A stretch of DNA of 64,000 nt, taken from assembly GCF_900129355.1 (NCBI RefSeq), contig NZ_FQVL01000009.1, forward strand, positions 41,584 to 105,583, given 5' to 3'. Each line of letters opens with the position of its first letter. Positions within the stretch are counted from its first letter, which is position 1. The notes beneath the pieces are model-generated. The model was not told the origin of the DNA. It saw only the letters and a program-made list of their open reading frames with translations, and searched no databases. Shown piece after piece: positions 56,561 to 64,000 of the stretch. Made by a program: the position numbers and the translations under genes. The DNA is from Seinonella peptonophila. Its GTDB lineage: Bacteria; Bacillota; Bacilli; Thermoactinomycetales; Thermoactinomycetaceae.

Positions 56561-56931
56561 CGGTTTATCACTTCTTTTCGAAATCCGCCACGTCCGAGCC
56601 AATAGCCTATGTATGCGAATGTAATTCCCCCGATCACTGAAGCCATGAGATATAAAATCTTCTCAATCATGAAGGGTAATAAGAAAATTTCAGTTATAAA
56701 AGTTGAAAAGGTAGTCAAAGAGCCCATTACACCAGCTCCTAGCGCATCATGGTAGACGGTTGGGATCACTTTTTTAGTCTGATTCCAACTGAAAAGTAGT
56801 GCAAGAAAGAAGCAGCCTGCTAAATTGACGAATAATGTTCCCCAAGGTGTTACAAACAAAAAAGAACAACATGCTCGAAGAAATGTACCAACTATTCCTC
56901 CGAGACCAACCCAAAATAAATGTTTCAACAT
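56557..56931 (-). CDS. crcB: Fluoride exporter CrcB, first of a tandem pair
   Basis: A 125-residue Fluc-type channel subunit: GLGGIVGTFLRACCSF, GTLFVNLAGCFFLALLF and GVMGSLTTFSTFITE. GAAGGA lies seven bases before ATG 56931; a GTG seven codons upstream is also in frame. No fluoride riboswitch is evident in the short divergent gap to bcp, which is unusual for crcB. Confidence 0.92.
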   Translation of the reverse strand: MLKHLFWVGLGGIVGTFLRACCSFLFVTPWGTLFVNLAGCFFLALLFSWNQTKKVIPTVYHDALGAGVMGSLTTFSTFITEIFLLPFMIEKILYLMASVIGGITFAYIGYWLGRGGFRKEVINR

Positions 56932-57014
56932 GAATGTATCCTTCGCTTTCACATAAAATTAGTATCTTATGGCAGATATAGATATAATAAAAAGGAAGAT
57001 AAGGAGGCGGAAAA

Positions 57015-57482
57015 ATGGTAAAAATAGGATCACCTGCTCCAGATTTTACATTACCAGCAACTACACAACAAACCATTCAACTCAATCAGTTGCGAGGTAG
57101 TTATGTTGTACTTTATTTCTATCCTAAAGATTTAACTCCTGGTTGTACACTTGAGGCAAATGATTTTAGAATACATTATGATGAATTCCAACAAAATCAT
57201 GTGGAAATTTTAGGGATAAGCCGAGATTCAGTCACCAGTCATGAAAAGTTTGTAGAAAAATGCCAATTGCCTTTCGCACTTTTAAGCGATGAAGATGGAT
57301 CCGTTTGTAATTTATATGATGTAATGAAAGAAAAGAATATGTTTGGTAAAAAAGTGATGGGAATAGAACGTTCTACTTTTTTGATTGATCCAGATGGCGT
57401 GATCGTAAAAGCATATCGTAAGGTAAAGGCGAAAGGGCATGTGGAAGAAATACTTAGCTTTTTGAAGGAGTATATAAAGTGA
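57015..57482 (+). CDS. bcp: Thioredoxin-dependent peroxiredoxin (BCP type)
   Basis: Reduces hydroperoxides. The 155-residue AhpC/TSA-family protein has FYPKDLTPGCTLEANDFR with the peroxidatic cysteine near residue 45; the second cysteine position five residues on is not cysteine, so it would be a 1-Cys or atypical type. AAGGAGG precedes the ATG. The synteny partner is ygaF of Bacillus subtilis, just upstream of perR there. It overlaps the methyltransferase start by four bases. Confidence 0.93.
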   Translation: MVKIGSPAPDFTLPATTQQTIQLNQLRGSYVVLYFYPKDLTPGCTLEANDFRIHYDEFQQNHVEILGISRDSVTSHEKFVEKCQLPFALLSDEDGSVCNLYDVMKEKNMFGKKVMGIERSTFLIDPDGVIVKAYRKVKAKGHVEEILSFLKEYIK

Positions 57483-58264
57483 CATTTTTGACAGACCAAT
57501 CGATTTATCAATGGCCTCAATATTATGACTGGACATCGGAAGGTCTTGATCATGATACATTCTACTATCTAGAATTGGCGAAACAAACAGGTGGGCCGGT
57601 TCTTGAGCTTGGATGTGGTACGGGAAGAGTAGCTCTTGCAATCGCCCGAGAAGGGGTCGAAGTTGTAGGATTAGATGTTGAAGCAAAGATGTTGGAATAT
57701 GCCAATGCAAAGGCGTCTGCTTTAGGTATTGAAGATCGTGTAACATGGATTCATTCGGATATGAGTGACTTTAACTTGTCTAAGACATTTCCACTCATTA
57801 TTATCCCGTATCGCTCTTTTCAACATCTTGATACAGTTCAGATGCAGATGAATGCATTACAGGCGATTCGCCATCACCTTGATGATGAAGGGTTGTTTGC
57901 ATTTAATCTATTTGTACCCCTCCATGCGGAGTTACAATCAATTGATAATGAATATGCTTTTCGAGGTAACTTTTCAGTTCCAGGTAGTGATGAACAAGTT
58001 GATGTGTATGATTTTTCTGAGGTGGATTACTTTAACCAGATTATCCAAATCTATCGTTACTATGAACGCTTTACCCATACAGGAAAATCCTTAGAACGAC
58101 TGCGAACGCGAATGAAGATCAGATATACATACCCACAAGAACTAGAGCATTTGTTAGCAAGGCAAGGTTTCCGTGTTCGTGCTCGTTATGGAGATTTCTT
58201 ACGAGGGAGCTTTCATCCAAATAGTTATGAGTTAATTATGGAAGCAGAGAAGAATCGACAATAG
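57479..58264 (+). CDS. Class I SAM-dependent methyltransferase
   Basis: A 261-residue protein with the SAM-binding motif I VLELGCGTGRVALAIA (about residues 41-56), motif II EVVGLDVEAKMLEYA and a post-II aspartate (WIHSDMSDF). The C-terminal part has two tyrosine-rich strands typical of small-molecule methyltransferases. The substrate is unknown. The GTG start overlaps the bcp stop (GTGA), so the two are translationally linked. Confidence 0.85.
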   Translation: MTFLTDQSIYQWPQYYDWTSEGLDHDTFYYLELAKQTGGPVLELGCGTGRVALAIAREGVEVVGLDVEAKMLEYANAKASALGIEDRVTWIHSDMSDFNLSKTFPLIIIPYRSFQHLDTVQMQMNALQAIRHHLDDEGLFAFNLFVPLHAELQSIDNEYAFRGNFSVPGSDEQVDVYDFSEVDYFNQIIQIYRYYERFTHTGKSLERLRTRMKIRYTYPQELEHLLARQGFRVRARYGDFLRGSFHPNSYELIMEAEKNRQ

Positions 58265-58281
58265 AAAGAGGAGAAACAGCC

Positions 58282-58944
58282 ATGGCACCGGTGCAGAAGC
58301 CAAAACGGGTACCGACCAAACGCATCTTAGATCAATTAAGAATGATGTATCCTAATGCTCATTGTGAATTAAATTATCGAAACCCATTTGAGCTATTAAT
58401 TGCCACAATTTTATCGGCTCAATCTACTGATCGTCAGGTAAATATTGTGACACATGATTTGTTCCGACGTTTTCCTACACCATATGACTTTCTAACACTA
58501 ACTGTCGAGGAGTTAGCAGAGCATATTCGGGGTATTGGTCTCTTTCGAAACAAGAGTAAGAACATTTTACAAACTTGCCAAATCCTCGTTGACAAATATG
58601 ATGGTGTTGTACCTAATGATCGAAAAGCGTTAGAATCTTTGCCTGGTGTTGGAAGGAAAACAGCCAATGTTGTTTTGAGCAATGCATTTGGCGTACCTGC
58701 ATTAGCTGTTGATACACATGTACAGCGAGTTGCCAATCGACTTGCTTTGGCAGATAGCGAAAATCCGTTAGAGACAGAACGTCAGTTGTTGAAGCGAGTC
58801 CCGAAAAGAGATTGGAGTGATACACATCATCAGTTAATTTGGCATGGTCGTAGAATTTGTGTTGCTCGTCGACCAAAGTGTGAACAATGTGACTTAGCGT
58901 CGCTTTGTTGGTATGCAAAAAATCAGAAAGGTGGAACATCATGA
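58282..58944 (+). CDS. nth: Endonuclease III
   Basis: DNA glycosylase/AP lyase for oxidised pyrimidines. The 220-residue protein shows STDRQVN, the helix-hairpin-helix LPGVGRKTANVVLS with the catalytic lysine, the catalytic aspartate in AVDTHVQRVANRL and the [4Fe-4S] set Cx6Cx2Cx5C (CVARRPKCEQCDLASLC). It follows the methyltransferase by 17 bases and its stop overlaps the ATG of the next lipoprotein gene. In Bacillus subtilis nth lies with dnaD elsewhere, so this is a different neighbourhood. Confidence 0.95.
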   Translation: MAPVQKPKRVPTKRILDQLRMMYPNAHCELNYRNPFELLIATILSAQSTDRQVNIVTHDLFRRFPTPYDFLTLTVEELAEHIRGIGLFRNKSKNILQTCQILVDKYDGVVPNDRKALESLPGVGRKTANVVLSNAFGVPALAVDTHVQRVANRLALADSENPLETERQLLKRVPKRDWSDTHHQLIWHGRRICVARRPKCEQCDLASLCWYAKNQKGGTS

Positions 58945-60206
58945 GAAAGAGTTTTATCATGTTATTTGCTTTATTGCTCAGTTTCGTAACTGCTTGTTCG
59001 GATCAGTCAGTATGGCATGGTAAGGATCGAGGAGGAAGTGAAAAAAGTAAACCAGATCCAATGTTGTCTTTTAAAGCAGCTACCTCTATTGAGGGAATGT
59101 TAAAAGAAGGACCTGGTAAGTACGCTGAAGAGATTGAACCAACTGGCTATACGCCTACACTTCCAGATAGTGTGCGAGCAAAACTTCGCACTTTCTCACC
59201 AAAATTAAATGCATCTGAAGCTTATAATCGATTGATTTATTTATTAGCTCAAGATTATCAGCCCATTGCAAAAAAAATTGATCAATATGACTCACGAATC
59301 CCATTAAGCTCCCAACGAAAAAGTGCGCCAAAGTCAGTGATTAAAAGCCCTGTGCATGTAAATATCGCCCTCGTTATTGATGCATCTTCAGTTCAACAAA
59401 AGAAAGTAAATTCAGAACAAACACGTTTTGATACAATCAAACAAAAAATAAAAGAAGCAATTCATGATGTGTTGAATAGTGGTACAAACGGTTTGGAATA
59501 CTCAATTTCCATCCATACTTATGGCGGAAAAGTAGATAAAGATACATCATTTATCAAAATTGCAGGTGCAGCCCCTGGTCAGTCTGATGATTCGATGCAA
59601 GAGCTTACCAGTGCTTTAGATGGTGTGAAACTCGGAGGGGCAAGTAAATTATCCGATGCATTAAGCCAAGTTCAAATAGAATTTAATCAAAAAAATAGCC
59701 CGAATGATGTGAATCAAGTCTTTGTTGTGAGTTCCAGCCTTGATGCAATTGACGATCAAGCATTGACCAAAACAAAGGAGCTACTCTATTCTGAAGGGCA
59801 AGCTCAAGTAAGTACCCTTTCTTATGATAGTAAAGATAATAAGCTAAAAGAAAAATTAGATGATATCGCTTTTGCAGGTTTAGGAGAGTCTCGTGAGGTT
59901 GATAAAGATTCTGGTTTTAATTTTAAAGATCAATCTACAGGGATTGGCGACGACTTTGGTTTATTTGAGACGAATGATCTGTATTCCTATACTTGGGCGG
60001 AAATCATGAAAAATCGCAAAAGAAATCAATTATTAAAACTAGATCCAAAATTTAATTTTGAATATGAAATCTTGACAGCAGCGGCTGAAGAACTCAAGAT
60101 AAGTCAAAGTGAGAAAGATTTGCTATTGCAGAAGATTACCAATCGCCGTGATCGATTAAAAGACTATTTGCAAGGAAAGCTGGAAACATTAATACCAGAA
60201 AAATGA
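58941..60206 (+). CDS. vWA-like lipoprotein with degenerate metal site
   Basis: A 421-residue predicted lipoprotein (lipobox SFVTAC, Cys19) paralogous to the protein at 35626. It shares the YLLAQDYQPIAKKIDQYD segment (about 100-117) at the same distance before a vWA-like domain starting HVNIALVIDASS. The MIDAS reads DASSVQ (147-152) instead of DASGSM and the later threonine/aspartate motifs are lost, so metal-dependent ligand binding is unlikely. The ATG overlaps the nth stop (ATGA) with AAAGGTGG upstream; the longer reading from 58905 lies in nth. Function unknown. Confidence 0.75.
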   Translation: MRKSFIMLFALLLSFVTACSDQSVWHGKDRGGSEKSKPDPMLSFKAATSIEGMLKEGPGKYAEEIEPTGYTPTLPDSVRAKLRTFSPKLNASEAYNRLIYLLAQDYQPIAKKIDQYDSRIPLSSQRKSAPKSVIKSPVHVNIALVIDASSVQQKKVNSEQTRFDTIKQKIKEAIHDVLNSGTNGLEYSISIHTYGGKVDKDTSFIKIAGAAPGQSDDSMQELTSALDGVKLGGASKLSDALSQVQIEFNQKNSPNDVNQVFVVSSSLDAIDDQALTKTKELLYSEGQAQVSTLSYDSKDNKLKEKLDDIAFAGLGESREVDKDSGFNFKDQSTGIGDDFGLFETNDLYSYTWAEIMKNRKRNQLLKLDPKFNFEYEILTAAAEELKISQSEKDLLLQKITNRRDRLKDYLQGKLETLIPEK

Positions 60207-60265
60207 GCAACAATAATCTTTGATTCTTTTACTGAATTCGATATCCCTATTTAATGAGATCGTAG

Positions 60266-60979
60266 GTGATCACATCGCTGTGGCACGAATTTCTATTAAG
60301 AGTCTTAGTCGCATTTTTAGCAGGTATACTGATTGGATTTGAACGACAATGGAGACAGCGCATGGCAGGATTGCAGACCAATGTACTCGTCTCAGTAGGG
60401 GCAGCTTTATTTGTATCATTAGGTGTGATGGTAGCGGGAGAAGCAAGCCCAACGCGAATTGCTTCCCAAGTAGTCAGTGGTATTGGTTTCCTAGGAGCTG
60501 GCGTTATCATCCGAGACGGTCTTAGCATTCGAGGATTAAATACGGCAGCAACTCTTTGGTGTGCTGCTGCAATTGGTACATTAGCAGGAGCAGGTTACCT
60601 TTGGCAAGCACTAGCAGGTGCCGCTTTTATCATTCTCACCAATACGCTTTTACGCATCATAGCTCGCGAGCTAAATGATCGTACAGGAAAACGGACTGTA
60701 AAAGGGAATTATTTAATTGAGATTACATGTCAAGAAAAAGATGAAGCTCAAGTAAGGATGTTATTGCTCACAATATTGCATACTGAGGATATCGGCATTA
60801 AAAATGTAACAACAGTTCCCGAACGGAATCATCAAATGGTTGTGCGTGCTTTGTTGCTTACGCCATTGCGCAGAGATGAAGTAATCGAGCGAATTATTGG
60901 TCGACTTAGTGTTGAAACAGAGGTTGATTCAGTGGGATGGCGATGGATAGATGAAGATGAGATCGCTGAAGTTGATTGA
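60266..60979 (+). CDS. MgtC/SapB-family membrane protein
   Basis: A 237-residue protein: four or five N-terminal helices with the MgtC signature AGILIGFERQWRQRMAGLQTN and VVSGIGFLGAGVIIRDG plus RGLNTAATLWCAAAIGTLAGAG, then a C-terminal cytoplasmic ACT-like domain (about 150-237). The family is tied to magnesium homeostasis and survival under low Mg. The start GTG has only a poor upstream site (GAGATCG), so the exact start is uncertain. Confidence 0.85.
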   Translation: MITSLWHEFLLRVLVAFLAGILIGFERQWRQRMAGLQTNVLVSVGAALFVSLGVMVAGEASPTRIASQVVSGIGFLGAGVIIRDGLSIRGLNTAATLWCAAAIGTLAGAGYLWQALAGAAFIILTNTLLRIIARELNDRTGKRTVKGNYLIEITCQEKDEAQVRMLLLTILHTEDIGIKNVTTVPERNHQMVVRALLLTPLRRDEVIERIIGRLSVETEVDSVGWRWIDEDEIAEVD

Positions 60980-61069
60980 CAAATTGATTGATGAACCGTA
61001 CACTAATTATATAAATTCTTATTAGAGAATAGTTTTTTCTAATGGCGGTTAGAAGTGAGGTGGAGCATA

Positions 61070-61522
61070 ATGGGAAATACACGCTTAGCCGAAGCAGTGG
61101 AAACATTAAAAGTAAATGGAGTGCGGATGACCCCTCAACGGCATGCAATCCTCAACTTCTTGCTCACCACTTTGAGTCATCCAACTGCGGATGATATATA
61201 TAAGGCATTAGCTGATACGTTTCCTAATATGAGTGTGGCAACGGTATATAATAATCTTCGTGTGTTTAAAGAGGCTGGTCTAGTAAGAGAATTAACTTAT
61301 GGAGATGCATCCAGCCGATTTGATGCCAATATGTCAGATCACTATCATGTGATCTGTAATCATTGTGGTAAAATCACTGACTTTGATTATCCACATTTAT
61401 TTGAAGCCGAGAGTAAAGCGGCTGACATGACCGGTTATCGAGTGGGAGGGCATCGCATGGAGATTTACGGAACGTGTCCAGAATGTCAGGGTCAGCAGGT
61501 TGTTGGTAGTAAGAAACATTAA
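61070..61522 (+). CDS. perR: Peroxide-sensing repressor PerR
   Basis: Fur-family metalloregulator that senses hydrogen peroxide by histidine oxidation. With the start at 61070 (GAGGTGGAG upstream, 150 residues) the Bacillus subtilis metal-site residues fall on identical numbers: His37, Asp85, His91, His93 and Asp104. Asp104 in particular separates PerR from Fur and Zur. The structural zinc cysteines are C96/C99 and the pair in TCPEC. Upstream, CTAATTATA..TTATTAG is an imperfect inverted repeat that may be an autoregulatory Per box. Neighbours bcp (before) and ygzB (after) match Bacillus subtilis. Confidence 0.96.
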   Translation: MGNTRLAEAVETLKVNGVRMTPQRHAILNFLLTTLSHPTADDIYKALADTFPNMSVATVYNNLRVFKEAGLVRELTYGDASSRFDANMSDHYHVICNHCGKITDFDYPHLFEAESKAADMTGYRVGGHRMEIYGTCPECQGQQVVGSKKH

Positions 61523-61555
61523 ACCCATCGCATGACAAGCGATGGGTTTTTGTAT
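61522..61555. terminator. Terminator between perR and the acyl-CoA ligase-like gene
   Basis: Stem ACCCATCGC/GCGATGGGT with a seven-base loop and five T residues. It lies between convergent genes. Confidence 0.8.
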
Positions 61556-63333
61556 TATTGGGCAATATTTTCAAGCTCTTGATAATAAGTTGCTTCGATC
61601 AGCCATCGCCTTCGTTTTCCTATAGAAGTTAATGTGCCTGTTTCAATTGAGAAAGAATGATCAAGAAAATAAAAAGAAGTAGGATGAACTGATATTGGAA
61701 ATTTTTCGCAGCAATGAGCAATTTCTCTTTTGATTAGATGTTGAATGAGTGAAGATCGCATTAAATCATCCAACCTAGATGAAGGAAAATCTTCGTCTTT
61801 TGCATATTCATAAATCGCTTCCAAATCAGGCACAAATAATAAAGTTGTTGATTTTTGCATATGACCCATGATAAAAGCTTGGGAGATATACTTGCTTTCT
61901 TCGAGAGCTGATTCTATTTCTTCAGGCGAAAATGACTGACCATTAGCAAGTAGCATCATAAGGCGTGGTGAAGGTTGTATTTGCAGTTGATTTTGTTTAT
62001 TGATGCTTACATGATCCCCAGTTTGTAACCATCCGTCAATGAGTGCTTCGGTGGTTTTCTCGGGTGCTTTGTAATAGCCCATCATCACAGTAGGGCTTTG
62101 GATGACCAATTCGCCATCTGTAAGCACTTTTGTTTCCACAGATGGGAGAGCAAAACCAACAGTTTCCTGATAGGGATGAAGTAAAGATTGAGCAGCAACA
62201 AATGTCGTACATTCAGTCATATGATAGCAATAAATGACTGGTAATCCACAGTAAGAAAAATACTCCCTTTGTTTTTCCGATAGCTTGCCACCTGTACAGA
62301 TTAGAAAGCGTAGTTTACCTCCAATTAGTTCGCGAAGTTTAGAAAAGACCCAAAGGTCAGCTTGTTCATACCGTTCACGTAATTTTGTAGGTAGCTGCCA
62401 ATTGAAGCCTTTTTTTAAATACTCTTCTCGTTCTACACCCACTTGTAGTGCCCAATTGTAGACCTTTTTTTTAACCCAAGACGCCTCATGAAATTGTTCT
62501 TCCATCTCTGCTTGCAACTCTGATAATAAACGAGGAACTGCAAATAAAATGGTGGGCTGTGTTTTCTGCAACGTTTCAACAAGTGAATCGTTTTCTTCTC
62601 TAAAGACGATAGTAGCGCCTACAGCTAGGGGATAAAGTGTTTGAACAATACGTTGTGCTGGGTGGGAAAGCGATAGCAATGGAAGAAAGATATCATGCTT
62701 GGATGCTGGGAAGATGTTAAAAAGTGAATGAACACCAAACGATAAGTTTTGGTGTGTTAACATGACTCCTTTAGGAGGGGCATTGGTACCTGGAGTGTGA
62801 ACAATCGTGGCTAAGTCAGTATCTCGTAGTAATGGGGCATTACTTTTCTGTTCTTTTAATTCGCTTAAATCTGCACCTTGATTAAGAACAGTAGTAAAAG
62901 AATAGATATTCTGTTCAGGTTTATCATCGTCATAGATAGCGATTAGGTTTTTTTTATATGTTGGTATTTGATGGAATAATTCGGCATTTTCTGCCGTTTC
63001 TGCAACTATGTATTCAACATCAAATTGATCCATCAGTTTCATTGCTTGGTATGGTGGGAGATAAGGATCGATTGGGATTGAAATGGCTCCTAAACTGAGA
63101 ATTGCTAGATCGCAAATAGGCCAACAGGGGTTATTATGCGATAGAATTCCAACTTTTGATTGCTGCCTGATTCCTAATTTTTCAAGACCTAAAGCAAATT
63201 CTTGCACCCTTTGCCAAAATTCAGCATAATTCATTTCTTGCTGCATTCCTTCTGAATACCAGATCAGTGCAGTCTTTTCAGCATGCTGTTGGGCACTTTC
63301 TTCGATCATATTCAGCAAATGCTTTGCTCTCAA
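61555..63333 (-). CDS. AMP-forming acyl-CoA synthetase-like protein, divergent
   Basis: A 592-residue member of the adenylate-forming (ANL) family, closest in layout to long-chain acyl-CoA ligases. The A3 phosphate loop reads HTPGTNAPPKGVMLTH instead of the usual TSGTTGxPKG. The A5 motif is YHMTECT, A7 GWLQTGDHVSI, and the A10 lysine lies in TSIGKRRRWL. Much of the core is divergent. It may activate a fatty acid or have lost activity. TAGTCCTCC (reverse AGGAGG) precedes the start. It sits between perR and ygzB, which are adjacent in Bacillus subtilis, and is therefore probably an insertion. Confidence 0.75.
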   Translation of the reverse strand: MRAKHLLNMIEESAQQHAEKTALIWYSEGMQQEMNYAEFWQRVQEFALGLEKLGIRQQSKVGILSHNNPCWPICDLAILSLGAISIPIDPYLPPYQAMKLMDQFDVEYIVAETAENAELFHQIPTYKKNLIAIYDDDKPEQNIYSFTTVLNQGADLSELKEQKSNAPLLRDTDLATIVHTPGTNAPPKGVMLTHQNLSFGVHSLFNIFPASKHDIFLPLLSLSHPAQRIVQTLYPLAVGATIVFREENDSLVETLQKTQPTILFAVPRLLSELQAEMEEQFHEASWVKKKVYNWALQVGVEREEYLKKGFNWQLPTKLRERYEQADLWVFSKLRELIGGKLRFLICTGGKLSEKQREYFSYCGLPVIYCYHMTECTTFVAAQSLLHPYQETVGFALPSVETKVLTDGELVIQSPTVMMGYYKAPEKTTEALIDGWLQTGDHVSINKQNQLQIQPSPRLMMLLANGQSFSPEEIESALEESKYISQAFIMGHMQKSTTLLFVPDLEAIYEYAKDEDFPSSRLDDLMRSSLIQHLIKREIAHCCEKFPISVHPTSFYFLDHSFSIETGTLTSIGKRRRWLIEATYYQELENIAQ

Positions 63334-63354
63334 AGGTTTAGTCCTCCTTTGTTA

Positions 63355-63693
63355 TTAGTCATGATGAACTGTGTCCATTTTTTTACTTTCCTCACTTGAT
63401 TGATCCTGTGGATCTAGTGATAAGATTGCTTTACAGTGCATACATTGATCACGTTTTCCTAGTACTTTCGTTTTCTTGTTGCACGCTGGACAAACAACTA
63501 ATGGTGCTTGAGTTGATAACATTCCAATCCAGAAGTAAATCCCTACACTTGCCAAAACAGCAAGCATTCCAATAACGAGAAATAAAGCCATTATGCTAGG
63601 GAATAAAAAGCCGATATACATGATTCCAACACCAATAAATATCAATAACAATGCAAAGGTACGTATTTTATTAATTTTACTTGATAAGAGCAT
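63355..63693 (-). CDS. ygzB: YgzB family (UPF0295) membrane protein
   Basis: A 112-residue protein matching YgzB: MLLSSKINKIRTFALLLIFIG at the start, two membrane helices, and a zinc-ribbon pattern CPACNKKTKVLGKRDQCMHC near residue 75. The ATG at 63693 has GGAGG seven bases upstream; the longer frame to 63894 runs into the rRNA promoter region and is not used. In Bacillus subtilis ygzB follows perR and precedes an rRNA operon, as here, although here it is on the opposite strand to perR. Function unknown. Confidence 0.88.
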   Translation of the reverse strand: MLLSSKINKIRTFALLLIFIGVGIMYIGFLFPSIMALFLVIGMLAVLASVGIYFWIGMLSTQAPLVVCPACNKKTKVLGKRDQCMHCKAILSLDPQDQSSEESKKMDTVHHD

Positions 63694-63760
63694 CACACAA
63701 CCTCCAAAGTGAGACAGCTTGCTTGCATTATAGCAGAAACTTTTTTTTTGAGAAACAGTG

Positions 63761-63789
63761 TTGACTTCTCTATCTAGACATGATATATT
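63761..63789 (+). promoter_or_regulatory. Ribosomal RNA operon promoter
   Basis: TTGACT (63761-63766) and TATATT (63784-63789) with a 17-base spacer, about 115 bases upstream of 16S. Downstream a GCCGC/GCGGC hairpin with AAGA loop lies at 63800-63813 in the leader. Confidence 0.75.
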
Positions 63790-63903
63790 ACTACTTGTCG
63801 CCGCAAGAGCGGCAAACATCATAAAGAGATACAAATGATGAAGCACTTTGATAACAGAAGAGTGAACATGTGACCTGTAATTCTTATTGAGCAAGACAAA
63901 CTT

Positions 63904-64000
63904 TTATGAAGAGTTTGATCCTGGCTCAGGACGAACGCTGGCGGCGTGCCTAATACATGCAAGTCGAGCGCGGGAAGCCTCTTCGGAGGTGGAACGAGCG
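63904..64000 (+). rRNA. 16S ribosomal RNA, 5' end only
   Basis: GAGTTTGATCCTGGCTCAG and then GACGAACGCTGGCGGCG are the universal 5' landmarks of bacterial 16S rRNA. The gene runs off the right edge of the window after about 97 bases. The exact mature 5' end is uncertain by a few bases. Confidence 0.98.

Noticed and set aside
56953..57014. Fluoride riboswitch before the tandem crcB genes
   Set aside because: The divergent gap to bcp is about 60-80 bases and shows no fluoride-aptamer consensus on the reverse strand.

Overview
The window looks like chromosome of an AT-rich, aerobic, spore-forming member of the Bacillales. The evidence is the purEKBCSQLFMNHD order, codY, spo0M, aprX, a caa3-type cytochrome oxidase operon, RsbT-like and PerR proteins, a T-box leader, frequent GTG/TTG starts with strong Shine-Dalgarno sites, and the 5' end of a 16S rRNA gene at the right edge. 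A family such as Thermoactinomycetaceae is possible, but the sequence alone does not settle this.

Layout. (1) 1-7283: a sugar-type ABC importer (binding protein cut by the left edge, RbsA-like ATPase, RbsC-like permease), then methylthioribose kinase, methylthioribose-1-phosphate isomerase, a DeoR-type regulator and a class II aldolase. Together these read as uptake and breakdown of 5-methylthioribose and/or 5-deoxyribose to DHAP plus an aldehyde. (2) 7401-20676: a complete eleven-gene purine operon. It is preceded by an inverted PurBox-like operator, a sigma-A promoter and a structured leader ending in a terminator whose stem conflicts with an alternative stem. (3) 20880-24280: a poorer, rearranged area with a frameshifted MFS transporter of foreign base composition, two small genes and long gaps. 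(4) 24283-34116: an O-antigen ligase-like protein, MscS, YfhP, MutY, VanW-family protein, a VOC protein, a GNAT and AprX. (5) 34113-41464: T-box-controlled proC, a vWA lipoprotein, signal peptidase I, codY, an ABC exporter and an rsbT-like gene broken by one stop codon. (6) 41774-46713: ctaB and ctaCDEF. (7) 46839-60979: membrane proteins, alanine dehydrogenase, GsaB and truncated haemoglobin, a large kinase-like/repeat/coiled-coil protein next to spo0M, tandem crcB, bcp, a methyltransferase, nth, a second vWA-like lipoprotein and an MgtC-family protein. (8) 61070-64000: perR, an acyl-CoA-ligase-like protein, ygzB and the start of an rRNA operon.

The right half keeps the backbone order that I recall from Bacillus subtilis (yfhP, mutY, ygaD-like exporter, gsaB, bcp/ygaF, perR, ygzB, rrn), with large blocks inserted between the anchors.

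The most unusual item is a family of at least three intergenic repeats (about 640-878, 17582-17712 and 35280-35453). They share an inverted repeat GTCAATATTTC/GAAATATTGAC, an inner CTTGAAGACATC box and conserved outer flanks, but have unrelated, differently folded interiors. One copy lies inside the purine operon. I do not recognise it as a known RNA or element.
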